Assembly (NCBI RefSeq): GCF_030053775.1
Contig: NZ_CP125669.1
Span: forward strand, 3,591,962-3,655,961
Source: Acinetobacter corruptisaponis
GTDB taxonomy: Bacteria; Pseudomonadota; Gammaproteobacteria; Pseudomonadales; Moraxellaceae
Reading direction: 5' to 3'
DNA: 64,000 bases
Shown: in pieces, positions 34,844 to 46,223 of the stretch
Layout of the letters: every line of letters starts with the position of its first letter
Position numbering within the stretch: the first letter of the stretch is position 1
Notes under the pieces: model-generated
The model's database searches: none
Told to the model about the DNA's origin: nothing
The model's input: the letters and a program-made list of their open reading frames with translations, nothing else
Translations under genes and position numbers: made by a program

Positions 34844-35434
34844 TTGTATCAACGCCGTGATTTTTACCGCCATGCACGTTATGTGCATGGCTGGCTTTCT
34901 GCCTTTGCCTTTATTGTCCTGCTTTTTTTTGCCGCCACGGGGTTGCTGCTGAACCATCCTGAGTGGTTTAGTGCCTCCAATCAGGAACAGACAGTCAAGC
35001 TTAGCTTGCCTGAAAGTTTTGTTGAGACAGTTCAACAGCAGGAAAACCCAAGTCAAAGTATCCTTGACTATGTTCGTGAAAAACATTCACTGGTTGGTCG
35101 CTATAAGAGTAGTGAGGTACTGGATGGCGAGGTGATGATTCGTCTGGAAAGTCCAGCAGGCTCAACCGATGTGTGGGCGTTGCTCGATACAGGTGAGGTT
35201 GAGATCACCCAAAAACCTGCAACCACAGTATCCCTGCTCAATGACCTGCACCGTGGCAAAAATGTGGGTAGAGCCTGGAGCTGGTTGATTGATGTCAGTG
35301 CCATCATCATCATCCTGTTGTCGTTGGCAGGTTATATCCTTTTCCTGACCATCAAAACGCGTTTGGTCACACATTTACTGTTAACCGCATGCAGTTTATT
35401 CGCAATCATTCTGCTCATTTGGTCTGCCATCTAA
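34844..35434 (+). CDS. PepSY-associated membrane protein
   Basis: Inner-membrane protein of 196 residues: an N-terminal helix (about 15-36, WLSAFAFIVLLFFAATGLLL) with histidines at its edge (HARYVHGW, then NHPEWF), a periplasmic domain (~40-130) and two C-terminal helices (~143-196). The NDLHRGKNVGRAWSWLIDVS segment before helix 2 is typical of PepSY-type ferric reductases and could ligate haem. The start is TTG 34844, chosen because AGAGG lies 8 bases upstream and no in-frame ATG fits. It sits between the ApbE fusion and the flavoreductase. Confidence 0.78.
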   Translation: MYQRRDFYRHARYVHGWLSAFAFIVLLFFAATGLLLNHPEWFSASNQEQTVKLSLPESFVETVQQQENPSQSILDYVREKHSLVGRYKSSEVLDGEVMIRLESPAGSTDVWALLDTGEVEITQKPATTVSLLNDLHRGKNVGRAWSWLIDVSAIIIILLSLAGYILFLTIKTRLVTHLLLTACSLFAIILLIWSAI

Positions 35435-35443
35435 GGTGAAACA

Positions 35444-36910
35444 ATGACTCAAGCTGTCATGACAATTATTGTGATACTCGCAATATTATTGAGTCTGCAT
35501 ATTTTTATCATCGTGTGGTTGCTATGGCAGCAGCATGGTAAGAAATCGTTGGTTCAGACTGATCATGCTTATTTAGTGGTTTATGCCAGCCAGTCAGGTC
35601 ATGCTGAATCGTGGGCAAAGCATACCACTGAGCAATTACAGCTTATTCATCAGCACGTCACGCTCAAGAACATTCAAAAATTGACAGCCACTGACTTGAC
35701 CCAGTATCAACGGATTTTGTGGGTGGTCAGTACCTATGGCGAGGGTGATGCACCTGATGATGCCCAGCATTTTGTGCATAAAATATTGTCACAGCCTGTA
35801 GATTTATCACATTTGTCTTTTGCGATCTTGGCATTGGGTGATAAACGCTATACAAACTTCTGCCAGTTTGGGCAAACTATTGAAAAGTGGTTGTTACAGC
35901 AACAAGCCCAGCCTTTATTTTCCACAGTTCTGGTGGATCAACTCAATAGCCGTGATCTGGAACAATGGCTAACAGGGTTAGAACAGTTGACGGCAACCAA
36001 GCTGAGAGCACTGGACAATGAGCGGGAAAATATTGAACTCAAGTTTGCCCATCGTCAATGTTTAAATGTGGGCAGTGCTGGCGAATTGATTTACAAGATT
36101 CAGTTGGTTGCTGAGCAGGAACTGGTTTGGTCATCAGGTGATATTCTGGAAATTCAGTGTGAAAACAACATCACTGAGATTCAACAGTTTCTGGTTACGC
36201 ATCAGCAGGATGATTTTAATGATATAGATGCATTAAAAACGCTGAATTTAAGAATATTGCCAAATCGTGAGCACTATTCATTTGCCGCATGGCTGGAACA
36301 TTTTGATCGATTACCCAAGCGTGAGTATTCAATTGCCAGCTTGCCTGAAAATGGCTTGATTGAACTGGTGGTGAGACAGCAACAGACGGAAACAGGTCTT
36401 GGACTGGGTTCTGGCTGGTTGACGATAGGTTTGCAGCACAACCAGCCTATTCAGGCTTATATGCGCAATAACCCAAGTTTCCATCTACAACATTGTCCAC
36501 AGCCTTTAATTTTAATTGGTAATGGGACAGGGATTGCAGGTCTGGTTGCGCATTTAAAGCAACGGGAACAGTGGGGCTATGGGCAAAACTGGCTGATTTT
36601 TGGGGAAAGACAGCAGCAGTTTGACCATTTATATCATGCGGAAATTCAGTATTGGCAACAGCATGGCTTTTTACAGCATGTTGACTATGCATTCTCACGT
36701 GATCAAGCTGAAAAAATCTATGTGCAGGATATTCTAAAACAGCAGTCTACACGTTTAAAACAATGGATCGAACAAGGTGCGGCAGTTTATGTTTGCGGTA
36801 GCTTGAATGGTATGGCTGGTGGCGTGGATCGGGTTCTAAAAGAAATTCTAGGTGATGAGCTGGTTGAACAGTTGAAGCATGAGCAGCGTTATCAACGGGA
36901 TGTTTATTAA
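35444..36910 (+). CDS. Membrane-anchored flavodoxin-ferredoxin reductase (sulfite-reductase-flavoprotein-like)
   Basis: The 488-residue protein has one N-terminal membrane helix (about 6-28), an FMN-binding flavodoxin domain (~42-175: VVYASQSGHAESWAKHT, VVSTYGEGDAPDDAQHF, ALGDKRYTNFCQFG) and an FAD/NADPH reductase domain (~200-488: RREYSIAS-type PKREYSIASL, GLGSGWLT, IGNGTGIAGLVAHL, YVCGSLNGMAGGVD). The aromatic C-terminal Tyr stacks on FAD in this family. It should pass electrons from NADPH to a membrane partner; the adjacent PepSY-type protein is the natural candidate, for reductive iron release or periplasmic flavoprotein reduction. ATG 35444 lies 9 bases after the preceding stop. Confidence 0.87.
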   Translation: MTQAVMTIIVILAILLSLHIFIIVWLLWQQHGKKSLVQTDHAYLVVYASQSGHAESWAKHTTEQLQLIHQHVTLKNIQKLTATDLTQYQRILWVVSTYGEGDAPDDAQHFVHKILSQPVDLSHLSFAILALGDKRYTNFCQFGQTIEKWLLQQQAQPLFSTVLVDQLNSRDLEQWLTGLEQLTATKLRALDNERENIELKFAHRQCLNVGSAGELIYKIQLVAEQELVWSSGDILEIQCENNITEIQQFLVTHQQDDFNDIDALKTLNLRILPNREHYSFAAWLEHFDRLPKREYSIASLPENGLIELVVRQQQTETGLGLGSGWLTIGLQHNQPIQAYMRNNPSFHLQHCPQPLILIGNGTGIAGLVAHLKQREQWGYGQNWLIFGERQQQFDHLYHAEIQYWQQHGFLQHVDYAFSRDQAEKIYVQDILKQQSTRLKQWIEQGAAVYVCGSLNGMAGGVDRVLKEILGDELVEQLKHEQRYQRDVY

Positions 36911-37224
36911 AAAATTGACCAAGAAAGAAGCGGGTAGGGTTGAGCTTAATGGTCTTTTACTTAGGTGTTTGAATTATAGAATTCTTTTAACTAAGTTAAA
37001 AACTATATATAGATCAATCAATATGGCACAGCCTCATAAGTTTAAAGTCAGCCAAGGCTTTTTGTATAGGCGATTTCCTACTTTGTTTTCGGACAAAGTA
37101 GGCAAAACCATTTGTTGGACTGACGGTACGTCCTTGCTACCGCAGTCCAACAGGCGGCATCCATGCCGCCTACCACGATAGCCACTGTTGATTTTAATTA
37201 AATGTCTAAAATTAGAGATTAGTA
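36911..37224. other. 314-base gap with TACTTTG-type hairpin repeat
   Basis: No gene is seen between the convergent flavoreductase and TonB receptor. The region holds the second copy of the hairpin repeat and a GGCGGCAT/ATGCCGCC hairpin near 37152-37172. Confidence 0.55.
37077..37114. repeat. Dispersed hairpin repeat, copy 2 (TACTTTG type)
   Basis: CCTACTTTGT (37077-37086) and ACAAAGTAGG (37093-37102) are exact arms around TTTCGG, followed by CAAAACCATTTGT. It matches copy 1 at 667-710. Confidence 0.55.
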
Positions 37225-39297
37225 TTAAAATTTCTTTTCAAGCGTAAACTGGAAACTCGGAATAGCTTCGTTATTACGGGCCTGATAAAGGCTGCCATCA
37301 GACTGGTTGGTTAAACGCTCTTTATAGTCAGTGCTTAAAATGTTGTTCAGGTTTAGGCTTGCTGACCAGTTTTTGGGAAAGCGTTTGGTTGCTGCAATGT
37401 CAACATTGAAACGCTGGTTGGTGGTACGGTTATAAGGCTGACCATCCAGGGCACGGGTAAATTCAGGTGTGTAATTGACATTGATACTGGTGGAGAGCTG
37501 CCAAGGCTTGTAGCTGTATGAAATGCCTGAACTCGCGGTATAAGGTGCAACATCACTAACCAGACGGTCATTGTGTTGGGCATCTTCAATGGTTGCCCGT
37601 ACAGTTGAGACCTGCCCATTGAGCATAAAGGCATGTCCAGCTTCAGTCTGTTTCAGTGCATAACGGCCAGAGAATTCCACACCGTAGGTGGTGGCTTCAT
37701 TCTGGTTTTGTGGACGTTCAACATAACGGCTACCCTCAAGCGCAATCACCCGTTCAATATAGTTCTTGATTTCACGGTGATAGGCGGTTAAGTTCACGCC
37801 ACCACTGGCAGAATCAAATGCCAAGGTTGACTCAAATGCCTTGATCTTTTCAGGTTTTAGGTTTGGATTACCCCCACGGTCAGGATTGTTGAGCGAACCC
37901 GCATCGCTGTCTGTGGAAACCGTTACGTTTGGAATCAGTCGATCAGTGTTTGGACTGCGGAATGCCTGACTTAAATTGGTTTGAATCGACCATTGGTTGG
38001 TGAGGTCAAAACGGTAGGCAAGTACAGGGCTTAAATGATGGTCCTGATAATCCACCAGACCTGAACGGTCCAGCCATTCCTGACGTGCCCCCAAGGTGAC
38101 AGTCTGGCGGTCAGTAAAGCGCCAGCTTCCCTCACTGTAGAGGGCATAGCGTTGTTCATCCAGACTTTGGCTGACATTGCTGTCCAACTGACTTTTGTTT
38201 GCACTGACCCCAAACTTAATCTGGCGGGTTTGATCAAACTTACGCACACCATCATAGGCCAAACCATATTCGTCCACGGTTTCATCAGTATAAATGCTGT
38301 TGAGTGGAGAGCGGGTCAATTGCGTTTCAGTCTGATGTTCAACTGTTAAGCGAACCTTGTCACTGAGGTCTTTATCCTTACGTTCATAACGTGTATTCAG
38401 GCGAATACTGTCATTTTTATCATCCTGAATCTGGTCGCCACGTACCCCTGTGCTTTTATTATTGCGATAAAACAGTTCAGCGATGAGTTTTTGCTGGTCA
38501 TCCAGTTCATATTGCAGACGAGGGGAGAACATTTGGCTGGTACGGTTGGTGGTGCGTAGCTGTTCACGTGTGTCTGTGGCTGTTTCTGTCTTGGTAATGG
38601 AGGTGGTGTAATTCCACATCTGGTTGGCAGACAGGCTGTAAACCCACTGATTGTCACGACCATCGGCCTGTACGCTGACCTGTTTGCGTTCGGCTTCCTG
38701 CTTGCCACTGTCGCGTAAACCATAGCCGAGCTTTACTGAACCATTTAAACGGGTATCCAGCGGTTCCTTTAAAATAATATTGATGACTGCGGAAGATGCG
38801 ACAGATGCCTGAGCGACACTTGGCTGCTTGACCACCTCAATCCGTTCGATCATGTCTGGGGTAATGGTATCAACAATGGACATACCGCCACGTGGGCCAC
38901 CTTGCACAGGTTCACCATTGATCAGGAATGTCGGTGCGCCACCACCACGGAAACGCATGCCAGAAGCACCATTTCCACCACGTGGGCCTGGGCCACCTGG
39001 TAACTGGAAACCAGCGGCGCGACGCAAGGCATCCATAACAGTCTGGTCGCCATACTGGAGCATTTCATCACGGGTAATGATGGTTTTAGGCACTGCACTA
39101 ATATCATCATCTTTTGGTTTTTGTGGTTCTGCTGATGCCTTGAATGACAGTGTAGGGAGCACTTGTGCTGTCTGTTCAGCAGGAGATGAGGCTGGCGCTG
39201 TGGTGGATTCAACATCATTTGCTAAAACTGAAGAACTTAGGCTGAGTAAAGCCGAGCTGAGTACGGTCAGCTTTCCATAGCGGAATGGATGCTTCAT
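37225..39297 (-). CDS. TonB-dependent outer-membrane receptor
   Basis: A 690-residue outer-membrane beta-barrel receptor taking up a metal complex with TonB energy. It has a signal peptide (about 1-26, ending SSVLA), and an N-terminal plug (~55-190) with SAVPKTIITRDEMLQYGDQT, a Gly-rich loop (FQLPGGPGPRGGNGASGMRF), TFLINGEPVQGGPRGG and RIEVVKQPSVAQASVASSAV. The barrel follows and ends in the outer-membrane signature Phe (FTLEKKF). The usual GP-x-S-x-LYG motif is replaced by QPSVAQASVASSA. It is divergent from the second receptor; substrate unknown. Confidence 0.9.
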   Translation of the reverse strand: MKHPFRYGKLTVLSSALLSLSSSVLANDVESTTAPASSPAEQTAQVLPTLSFKASAEPQKPKDDDISAVPKTIITRDEMLQYGDQTVMDALRRAAGFQLPGGPGPRGGNGASGMRFRGGGAPTFLINGEPVQGGPRGGMSIVDTITPDMIERIEVVKQPSVAQASVASSAVINIILKEPLDTRLNGSVKLGYGLRDSGKQEAERKQVSVQADGRDNQWVYSLSANQMWNYTTSITKTETATDTREQLRTTNRTSQMFSPRLQYELDDQQKLIAELFYRNNKSTGVRGDQIQDDKNDSIRLNTRYERKDKDLSDKVRLTVEHQTETQLTRSPLNSIYTDETVDEYGLAYDGVRKFDQTRQIKFGVSANKSQLDSNVSQSLDEQRYALYSEGSWRFTDRQTVTLGARQEWLDRSGLVDYQDHHLSPVLAYRFDLTNQWSIQTNLSQAFRSPNTDRLIPNVTVSTDSDAGSLNNPDRGGNPNLKPEKIKAFESTLAFDSASGGVNLTAYHREIKNYIERVIALEGSRYVERPQNQNEATTYGVEFSGRYALKQTEAGHAFMLNGQVSTVRATIEDAQHNDRLVSDVAPYTASSGISYSYKPWQLSTSINVNYTPEFTRALDGQPYNRTTNQRFNVDIAATKRFPKNWSASLNLNNILSTDYKERLTNQSDGSLYQARNNEAIPSFQFTLEKKF

Positions 39298-39550
39298 TGA
39301 AATTACCCCAAAACATTGATGATCAAATTATTTTGAATATAGACTAATGTAAAATTGTGTAGAAAAATCGAATATTAAGCAGGGAAAGACCTGAATTTTT
39401 ACATTTAAATTATTTTTATTTATTTGATCAGAAAATCAGAATAAATATGTAAAAAAAGATGCAAATGAGAATTATTTTTATTAAAATTTATATTGATTTG
39501 TTGTTTTTAAGCTTTGTTAAATTTTTATCTGAGTTATTTTTGGAAATTCC
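39298..39550. other. Divergent regulatory region between two TonB receptors
   Basis: This is 253 AT-rich bases. Besides the site at 39466-39480, TGATGATCAAATTAT at 39317-39331 weakly resembles a Fur box next to the minus-strand receptor. No gene. Confidence 0.4.
39466..39480. promoter_or_regulatory. Fur-box-like site before the TonB siderophore receptor
   Basis: TGAGAATTATTTTTA differs at three positions from the 7-1-7 Fur consensus TGATAATNATTATCA and lies 71 bases before the receptor start. Iron repression of the receptor is the expected consequence. Confidence 0.5.
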
Positions 39551-41743
39551 ATGAAATCTTTAAACCTTGGTGCAAGCCATACACCTATTTTTAAGTTTAG
39601 CTTGCTCAGCATGATGCTGCTTCAGGCCCAGTATGCTGTTGCAAATGACGAAAATAATAGTCAAACCGCTGTTATGCCAACCATCAAAATTGAAGCCATG
39701 AGTGAGCTTGACCCAGTTAAAAGCTATATTGACTATGATCAGGCCAGTGTCACACGGAATGGTTTAAAGAAAAAGGACATTCCACAGACCATTGACACGA
39801 TTGATGTTCAAAAATACAAAATCTATGGTTCAAATGATTTAAGCGTAATGTTGCAGGGTACACCAGGTGTATCCACCAACTATGACATGCGTGGGGATGG
39901 AATTAGCCTGCGTGGTTTTAATGCCGATACGGGTGATGTCTATCGCGATGGTATTCGTGAAAGTGGGCAGGTGCGCCGTAGCACGGCCAATGTTGAACGC
40001 ATTGAGATATTGAAAGGGCCAGCTTCTGTGCTGTATGGACGTAGTGCGGGTGGTGGTGTGATCAATATGGTGAGCAAGTTTGCCAACTTTGATTCAAAAA
40101 GCTCAGTAGGTGTGTATGGTGGTTCTTATAATAATTATGGAACAACCGTTGATTTTAATCAGGTGTTAAATGACAACCTTGCTGTACGTTTAACAGGTGA
40201 ATATGGTCAGTCGGATAGTTTCCGTTCAAGTATTGAAAATGAAATTGAAATGCTTTCACCAAGTTTTACCTATAAGAATGATGATGACCTAAGCTGGACC
40301 ATGCAATATACCTACGACAAGCTGCATCGTGTTCCCGACCGTGGCCCATCATTTACCACACTTCCAAAGGGTACCTCAATTAAAACTGGATTTGCCCAGG
40401 ATGGCGACTTTGTCAATGATGTACTACAGGTGGTTCGTTCTGACCTCAACTATCAATTTTTACCCAACTGGAATTTCCATTGGGCGGTGAGCCACCGTCA
40501 GGCTGAGCAGAATTTTGACCATTTTTACTTGGGTGGCCTTTGCTTGACAGATGACACCAAAATTTCAAATGCGGGTAGCTGTAGCGGCCATGTTGGTGAA
40601 ATTTCGCAGGTGTATTACTGGCAAGAAACCAGCAATAAAACCACCAGCAATACCTTTGATATTAAGGGTGAGTTTGATACAGGCCGTTTAAAGCACAATG
40701 TCGTTGTTGGGGCGGACTGGACTTATGAGCAGCGGGAACCCTTGCTTGCCAATAAAAATCAGAATGGTTCAGCAATTTATGGTTATGTAAATCCACTTAC
40801 AGGGCAGCGTACAAGTTCTCGTGGAACAGGTGACTTGATTATTAATACCCACAACTACAATCAGGGCACAAATTATGGCTTGTTTGTACAAGACCTGATT
40901 GGCTTAAGTGATCAGCTAAAGCTGATGTTGGGCATGCGTTATGATCATTATGATTTTTCCACAACCAACAAGTTGCCGAATGTTGATCCATTAAAACGTA
41001 AAAGAACCGTTAATGACGAATCCTTTAGTCCGAATGTGGGTATTGTTTGGCAACCGACAGATCAGCATAGTTTCTATGCCTCTTATAGTAAAAGTTTTGC
41101 ACCATTTGGCGGGCAGGTGGGTGTCAGTGTTGTATCCGCTAGCGCTGACCTCAAGGTATTTGATGCAGAGCCACAATATAATGAGCAGTATGAAGTGGGT
41201 GTAAAAAGTGACTGGTTGGATGACCGTCTAAATACCCAGCTTTCAGTATATGACATTCGTAAAAACAATATTCGCTATCTGCCAAATCCAGAAAAGACCG
41301 ATGAATGGGCTGTCGCTGGACAGCATCAGTCTAAAGGGGTGGAAGTCAGCTTTATTGGACGTGTGCTAGATAATCTGTTTATTCGTGGTGGTTATGGCTA
41401 TACCGACGCAACGGTAAGAAAAGATGTGAAGACACCTGCCAATGTGGGTCATGAATTAGCCTACAACTCAAAAAATACAGGCAACTTATTCATTCGTTAT
41501 TTACCGATTGAAAAGCTCTATGGTGAAGTGGGTGTGACCTATGTCGGTGCCTACTATACCAATCTGAACAACCTGACGCAGGTGGATGGCTTTAACCGTG
41601 TAGATGCTGCGATTGGTTATAAGGATGAGCGTTGGGGCGCGACAGTTGCTGTAAACAACCTGGGCAATAAGGAATATTGGCGTTCTGAGTCCATGCCTGG
41701 GACACCACGTAGTTTCCTAGTTCGATTAAACTATCAATTCTAA
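39551..41743 (+). CDS. TonB-dependent siderophore receptor
   Basis: A 730-residue outer-membrane receptor of the ferric-siderophore class. Signal peptide about 1-32 (LLQAQYAVA). The plug domain (~55-175) has KKKDIPQTIDTIDVQKYKIY, LSVMLQGTPGVSTNYDMRGD, the GISLRGFNADTGDVYRDGI block and the canonical VERIEILKGPASVLYGRSAGGGVIN. The barrel has two cysteines in a loop (GGLCLTDDTKISNAGSC), a likely disulfide, and ends LVRLNYQF. The clean LKGPASVLYGR motif separates it from the neighbouring divergent receptor. The closest type appears to be hydroxamate/catecholate receptors such as FhuE or PiuA, but I cannot decide. Confidence 0.92.
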   Translation: MKSLNLGASHTPIFKFSLLSMMLLQAQYAVANDENNSQTAVMPTIKIEAMSELDPVKSYIDYDQASVTRNGLKKKDIPQTIDTIDVQKYKIYGSNDLSVMLQGTPGVSTNYDMRGDGISLRGFNADTGDVYRDGIRESGQVRRSTANVERIEILKGPASVLYGRSAGGGVINMVSKFANFDSKSSVGVYGGSYNNYGTTVDFNQVLNDNLAVRLTGEYGQSDSFRSSIENEIEMLSPSFTYKNDDDLSWTMQYTYDKLHRVPDRGPSFTTLPKGTSIKTGFAQDGDFVNDVLQVVRSDLNYQFLPNWNFHWAVSHRQAEQNFDHFYLGGLCLTDDTKISNAGSCSGHVGEISQVYYWQETSNKTTSNTFDIKGEFDTGRLKHNVVVGADWTYEQREPLLANKNQNGSAIYGYVNPLTGQRTSSRGTGDLIINTHNYNQGTNYGLFVQDLIGLSDQLKLMLGMRYDHYDFSTTNKLPNVDPLKRKRTVNDESFSPNVGIVWQPTDQHSFYASYSKSFAPFGGQVGVSVVSASADLKVFDAEPQYNEQYEVGVKSDWLDDRLNTQLSVYDIRKNNIRYLPNPEKTDEWAVAGQHQSKGVEVSFIGRVLDNLFIRGGYGYTDATVRKDVKTPANVGHELAYNSKNTGNLFIRYLPIEKLYGEVGVTYVGAYYTNLNNLTQVDGFNRVDAAIGYKDERWGATVAVNNLGNKEYWRSESMPGTPRSFLVRLNYQF

Positions 41744-42080
41744 AAAAACGGTAGGTTTTGCCAATAAAAGTTCAGCATCTTTACCTGTGCAAAGATGCTT
41801 TTTTTATCAATTAAAGCCCTGATAAAGTGTTTAAAAATAAACCTTTTGGTAAATTTTTTAAAATATTTGATATCTATCTTATTGAATAATATAAAAAGTC
41901 ATTGATTTAAAAAATGGAATATTCTAGTATCTAAGTGGGTGAAAAATGTACAAAATTAATATTTAAATGATCATATAATTGTGACTTGTTTTTGGTTTGT
42001 GATTATTAAATGTTAAATAGTTCTCATTTTTGTTCCTTTTTGTTAGTATTAAAGAAAACCATACAATAGAGATAATAATA
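41744..42080. other. 337-base AT-rich gap
   Basis: The region contains the receptor's terminator and then a very AT-rich stretch leading to the small ORF at 42081. Nothing else is recognised. Confidence 0.45.
41774..41805 (+). terminator. Terminator after the siderophore receptor
   Basis: AGCATCTTT (41774-41782) and AAAGATGCT (41791-41799) pair around an 8-base loop, followed by a T-run. Confidence 0.9.
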
Positions 42081-42278
42081 ATGAAGATATTGCTTGCACT
42101 GGTTATGGTCTGTTCAGTCCTTGTTTTAGGGTATGCCGCCTATATGGATTCCCAAAACAAGAAACGCCAGGAAATTACTAAAATTGTGAATGATGCTGAA
42201 CATAGCTTGAATACAATCCAGCATCATACTAATTATGTAAATTCCACCCATATCTCCTCCTCAAAACACCATAACTAA
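42081..42278 (+). CDS. Small membrane or secreted protein, 65 aa
   Basis: I do not recognise the family. The protein starts MKILLALVMVCSVLVLGYAA, a single hydrophobic segment that is either a signal anchor or signal peptide. A hydrophilic tail rich in Asn, His and Ser follows (VNDAEHSLNTIQHHTNYVNS). The upstream extension to 42030 lacks a ribosome site; ATG 42081 follows AGAGATAATAATA. It is followed by a terminator at 42407. The His-rich end might bind metal, which is only a guess given the iron genes next door. Confidence 0.55.
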   Translation: MKILLALVMVCSVLVLGYAAYMDSQNKKRQEITKIVNDAEHSLNTIQHHTNYVNSTHISSSKHHN

Positions 42279-42608
42279 GGATGGAGTTCTATGATGATGC
42301 GGCAGGTAAGGTGCCTGATATTTTTTGAACTCAGGAATCCATGTGCTTTTTTATCTGGCCATGCGCCAGTTTTGTATGGAATCTGCTAAAATATTTACCA
42401 TTAAATAAAAAGCTGCATCTTGTTATGCGGCTTTTTACGTTCTGATAGCGGAATTGAATTTTATATGGATTGTTTGTGTAACACGTATGAAACTGGCATA
42501 TAGATTGCTTTGTCGCATGATATGCCGTTTTGTGTCCATTGAAAAAATGTTTGAACACAAGCGTATAGATTTCAATTCTACGATCTTGGATTTTACAGGT
42601 GCCATGTT
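42279..42608. other. 330-base region before the purine permease
   Basis: The region holds a terminator (42407-42436) and presumably the permease promoter. I saw no purine-riboswitch core. Confidence 0.4.
42407..42436 (+). terminator. Rho-independent terminator
   Basis: AAAAAGC-T-GCAT pairs with ATGC-G-GCTTTTT (one wobble) around a 6-base loop. It separates the 65-aa gene from the permease. Confidence 0.75.
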
Positions 42609-44991
<2,383 letters not shown>

Positions 44992-44995
44992 GTTT

Positions 44996-45023
44996 AAAAA
45001 AAACCGCGTGAAGCGGTTTTTTT
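44996..45023. terminator. Bidirectional terminator
   Basis: An A-run and CCGC (45004-45007) pair with GCGG (45013-45016) and a T-run across a GTGAA loop. It serves the deaminase and the convergent cytochrome gene. Confidence 0.85.
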
Positions 45024-45035
45024 ATAGCTGTTATT

Positions 45036-45590
45036 TTATTTAGGTTGTCTCAACATGCTGAGCAAGACATTATCCTTATCAATCACATGATGTTTAATGG
45101 CTGCCAGAATATGTCCAGCAATCAATAAACCAGCAAACCATGACAGGTAAATATGCAAGGGTTTGACGATGGCAAGCAGTTCGGGATTGTCCTGTACCAG
45201 ACGTGGAATTTCAAATAAGTACAGCACAGGTGCAGGGTGGCCAGCACTCCAGCTAAATAAACAGCCTGTGATGGGCAAGGCCAGCAACATTAAATAAAGT
45301 AGAAAATGTCCAATGTGTGCCAGTGTTTTCATCATGGGTGACATGCTATCTGGCAGTTTGGGTGCAGGGTGGGTGTAACGCCAAAAAATACGAATTACTA
45401 CCAGAAAAATGATTGTGGTGGCAATATTCTTGTGCAGGGTAATCACATTGCCTTTGAAACTACCATCCACATCATAACTGAGAAAATTACCGCTATAGAA
45501 ACCAATCAGCCAGGCAATAATGAAAATAGCGGCCATGAGCCAATGCAACACTTGTGCTGTGCGGGTGTAATACTGTGCTGAGGTTGACAT
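45036..45590 (-). CDS. Cytochrome b561-family membrane protein
   Basis: A di-haem inner-membrane protein of the CybB type, usually passing electrons between quinone and small acceptors such as superoxide. The 184 residues form four helices. Conserved histidines are placed at RTAQVLHWLMAAIFIIAWLI, VITLHKNIATTIIFLVV, TLAHIGHFLLYLMLLALPIT and AGLLIAGHILAAIKHHVID. It is monocistronic and convergent with the deaminase gene. Confidence 0.92.
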   Translation of the reverse strand: MSTSAQYYTRTAQVLHWLMAAIFIIAWLIGFYSGNFLSYDVDGSFKGNVITLHKNIATTIIFLVVIRIFWRYTHPAPKLPDSMSPMMKTLAHIGHFLLYLMLLALPITGCLFSWSAGHPAPVLYLFEIPRLVQDNPELLAIVKPLHIYLSWFAGLLIAGHILAAIKHHVIDKDNVLLSMLRQPK

Positions 45591-45805
45591 TGCAACATCC
45601 TGGCTGTTAGAAATGAACTGATTTTAAATAGGGCTTTTTCTGACTGATACAGCATCGCTGTAACGGAGCGTTTTATGTGTGCAACAGTCCCGATAAAGCC
45701 TCAATTTGTAATTGTTATATTATGTAAAGATGACTGTGGGTTATTTCATAAAATAAGCCATTTAGGCACAATACGCCTGACAAAATTGAGATACAGGTAA
45801 GAATC

Positions 45806-46189
45806 GTGAAAAAGTTATTATTGATTGCTGCTCCCCTTGTTTTAGCGCTATCTGGATGTGTTGCCCCGAATGGAACGAGTCCAGCAACCACAACTTCACA
45901 GCAGTTAGGTATGGCTGCGCTTAAAATCGCTGTAAATGCGAAATGCCTGAATGAGATCAATACATTGCCTGCATGGAAAACAGCGACACGTTATATGACG
46001 GCTGACCAGCGTGACAACATCCAAACCAATGTCTGTGGCTGTGTCAGTGACAAGGCACCGAACAGTGTAACTGCTGTTGAACTTGCAACCGCTGCCATTG
46101 ACCCATCCGCACGCGCAACAATTGTCAATCAGGTGGTTTCACAAACGGTGAATGCCTGTGTTGCTGAAACCTTGAAACAAGTGCAATAA
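45806..46189 (+). CDS. Small lipoprotein with conserved cysteines, 127 aa
   Basis: I do not recognise the family. The N-terminus [18 protein letters not shown] is a lipoprotein signal with lipobox LSGC (Cys18). The mature part has four further cysteines ([22 protein letters not shown]), likely two disulfides in the periplasm. The start is GTG 45806, supported by AGGTAAG just before it. It precedes rnhB by 34 bases and may share a transcript. Confidence 0.75.
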   Translation: MKKLLLIAAPLVLALSGCVAPNGTSPATTTSQQLGMAALKIAVNAKCLNEINTLPAWKTATRYMTADQRDNIQTNVCGCVSDKAPNSVTAVELATAAIDPSARATIVNQVVSQTVNACVAETLKQVQ

Positions 46190-46223
46190 CAAAGAGCAGG
46201 CTGAGAGATCAGCCTTTTGTGAG

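Noticed and set aside
38828..39280. 150-codon plus-strand open frame
   Set aside because: It is antisense to the glycine-rich plug of the TonB receptor; the composition of that region keeps the reverse frame open by chance.
42279..42608. Purine riboswitch before the permease
   Set aside because: The paired P1 stem and the conserved loop-loop sequences of the purine aptamer are absent. A normal terminator explains the structure seen.
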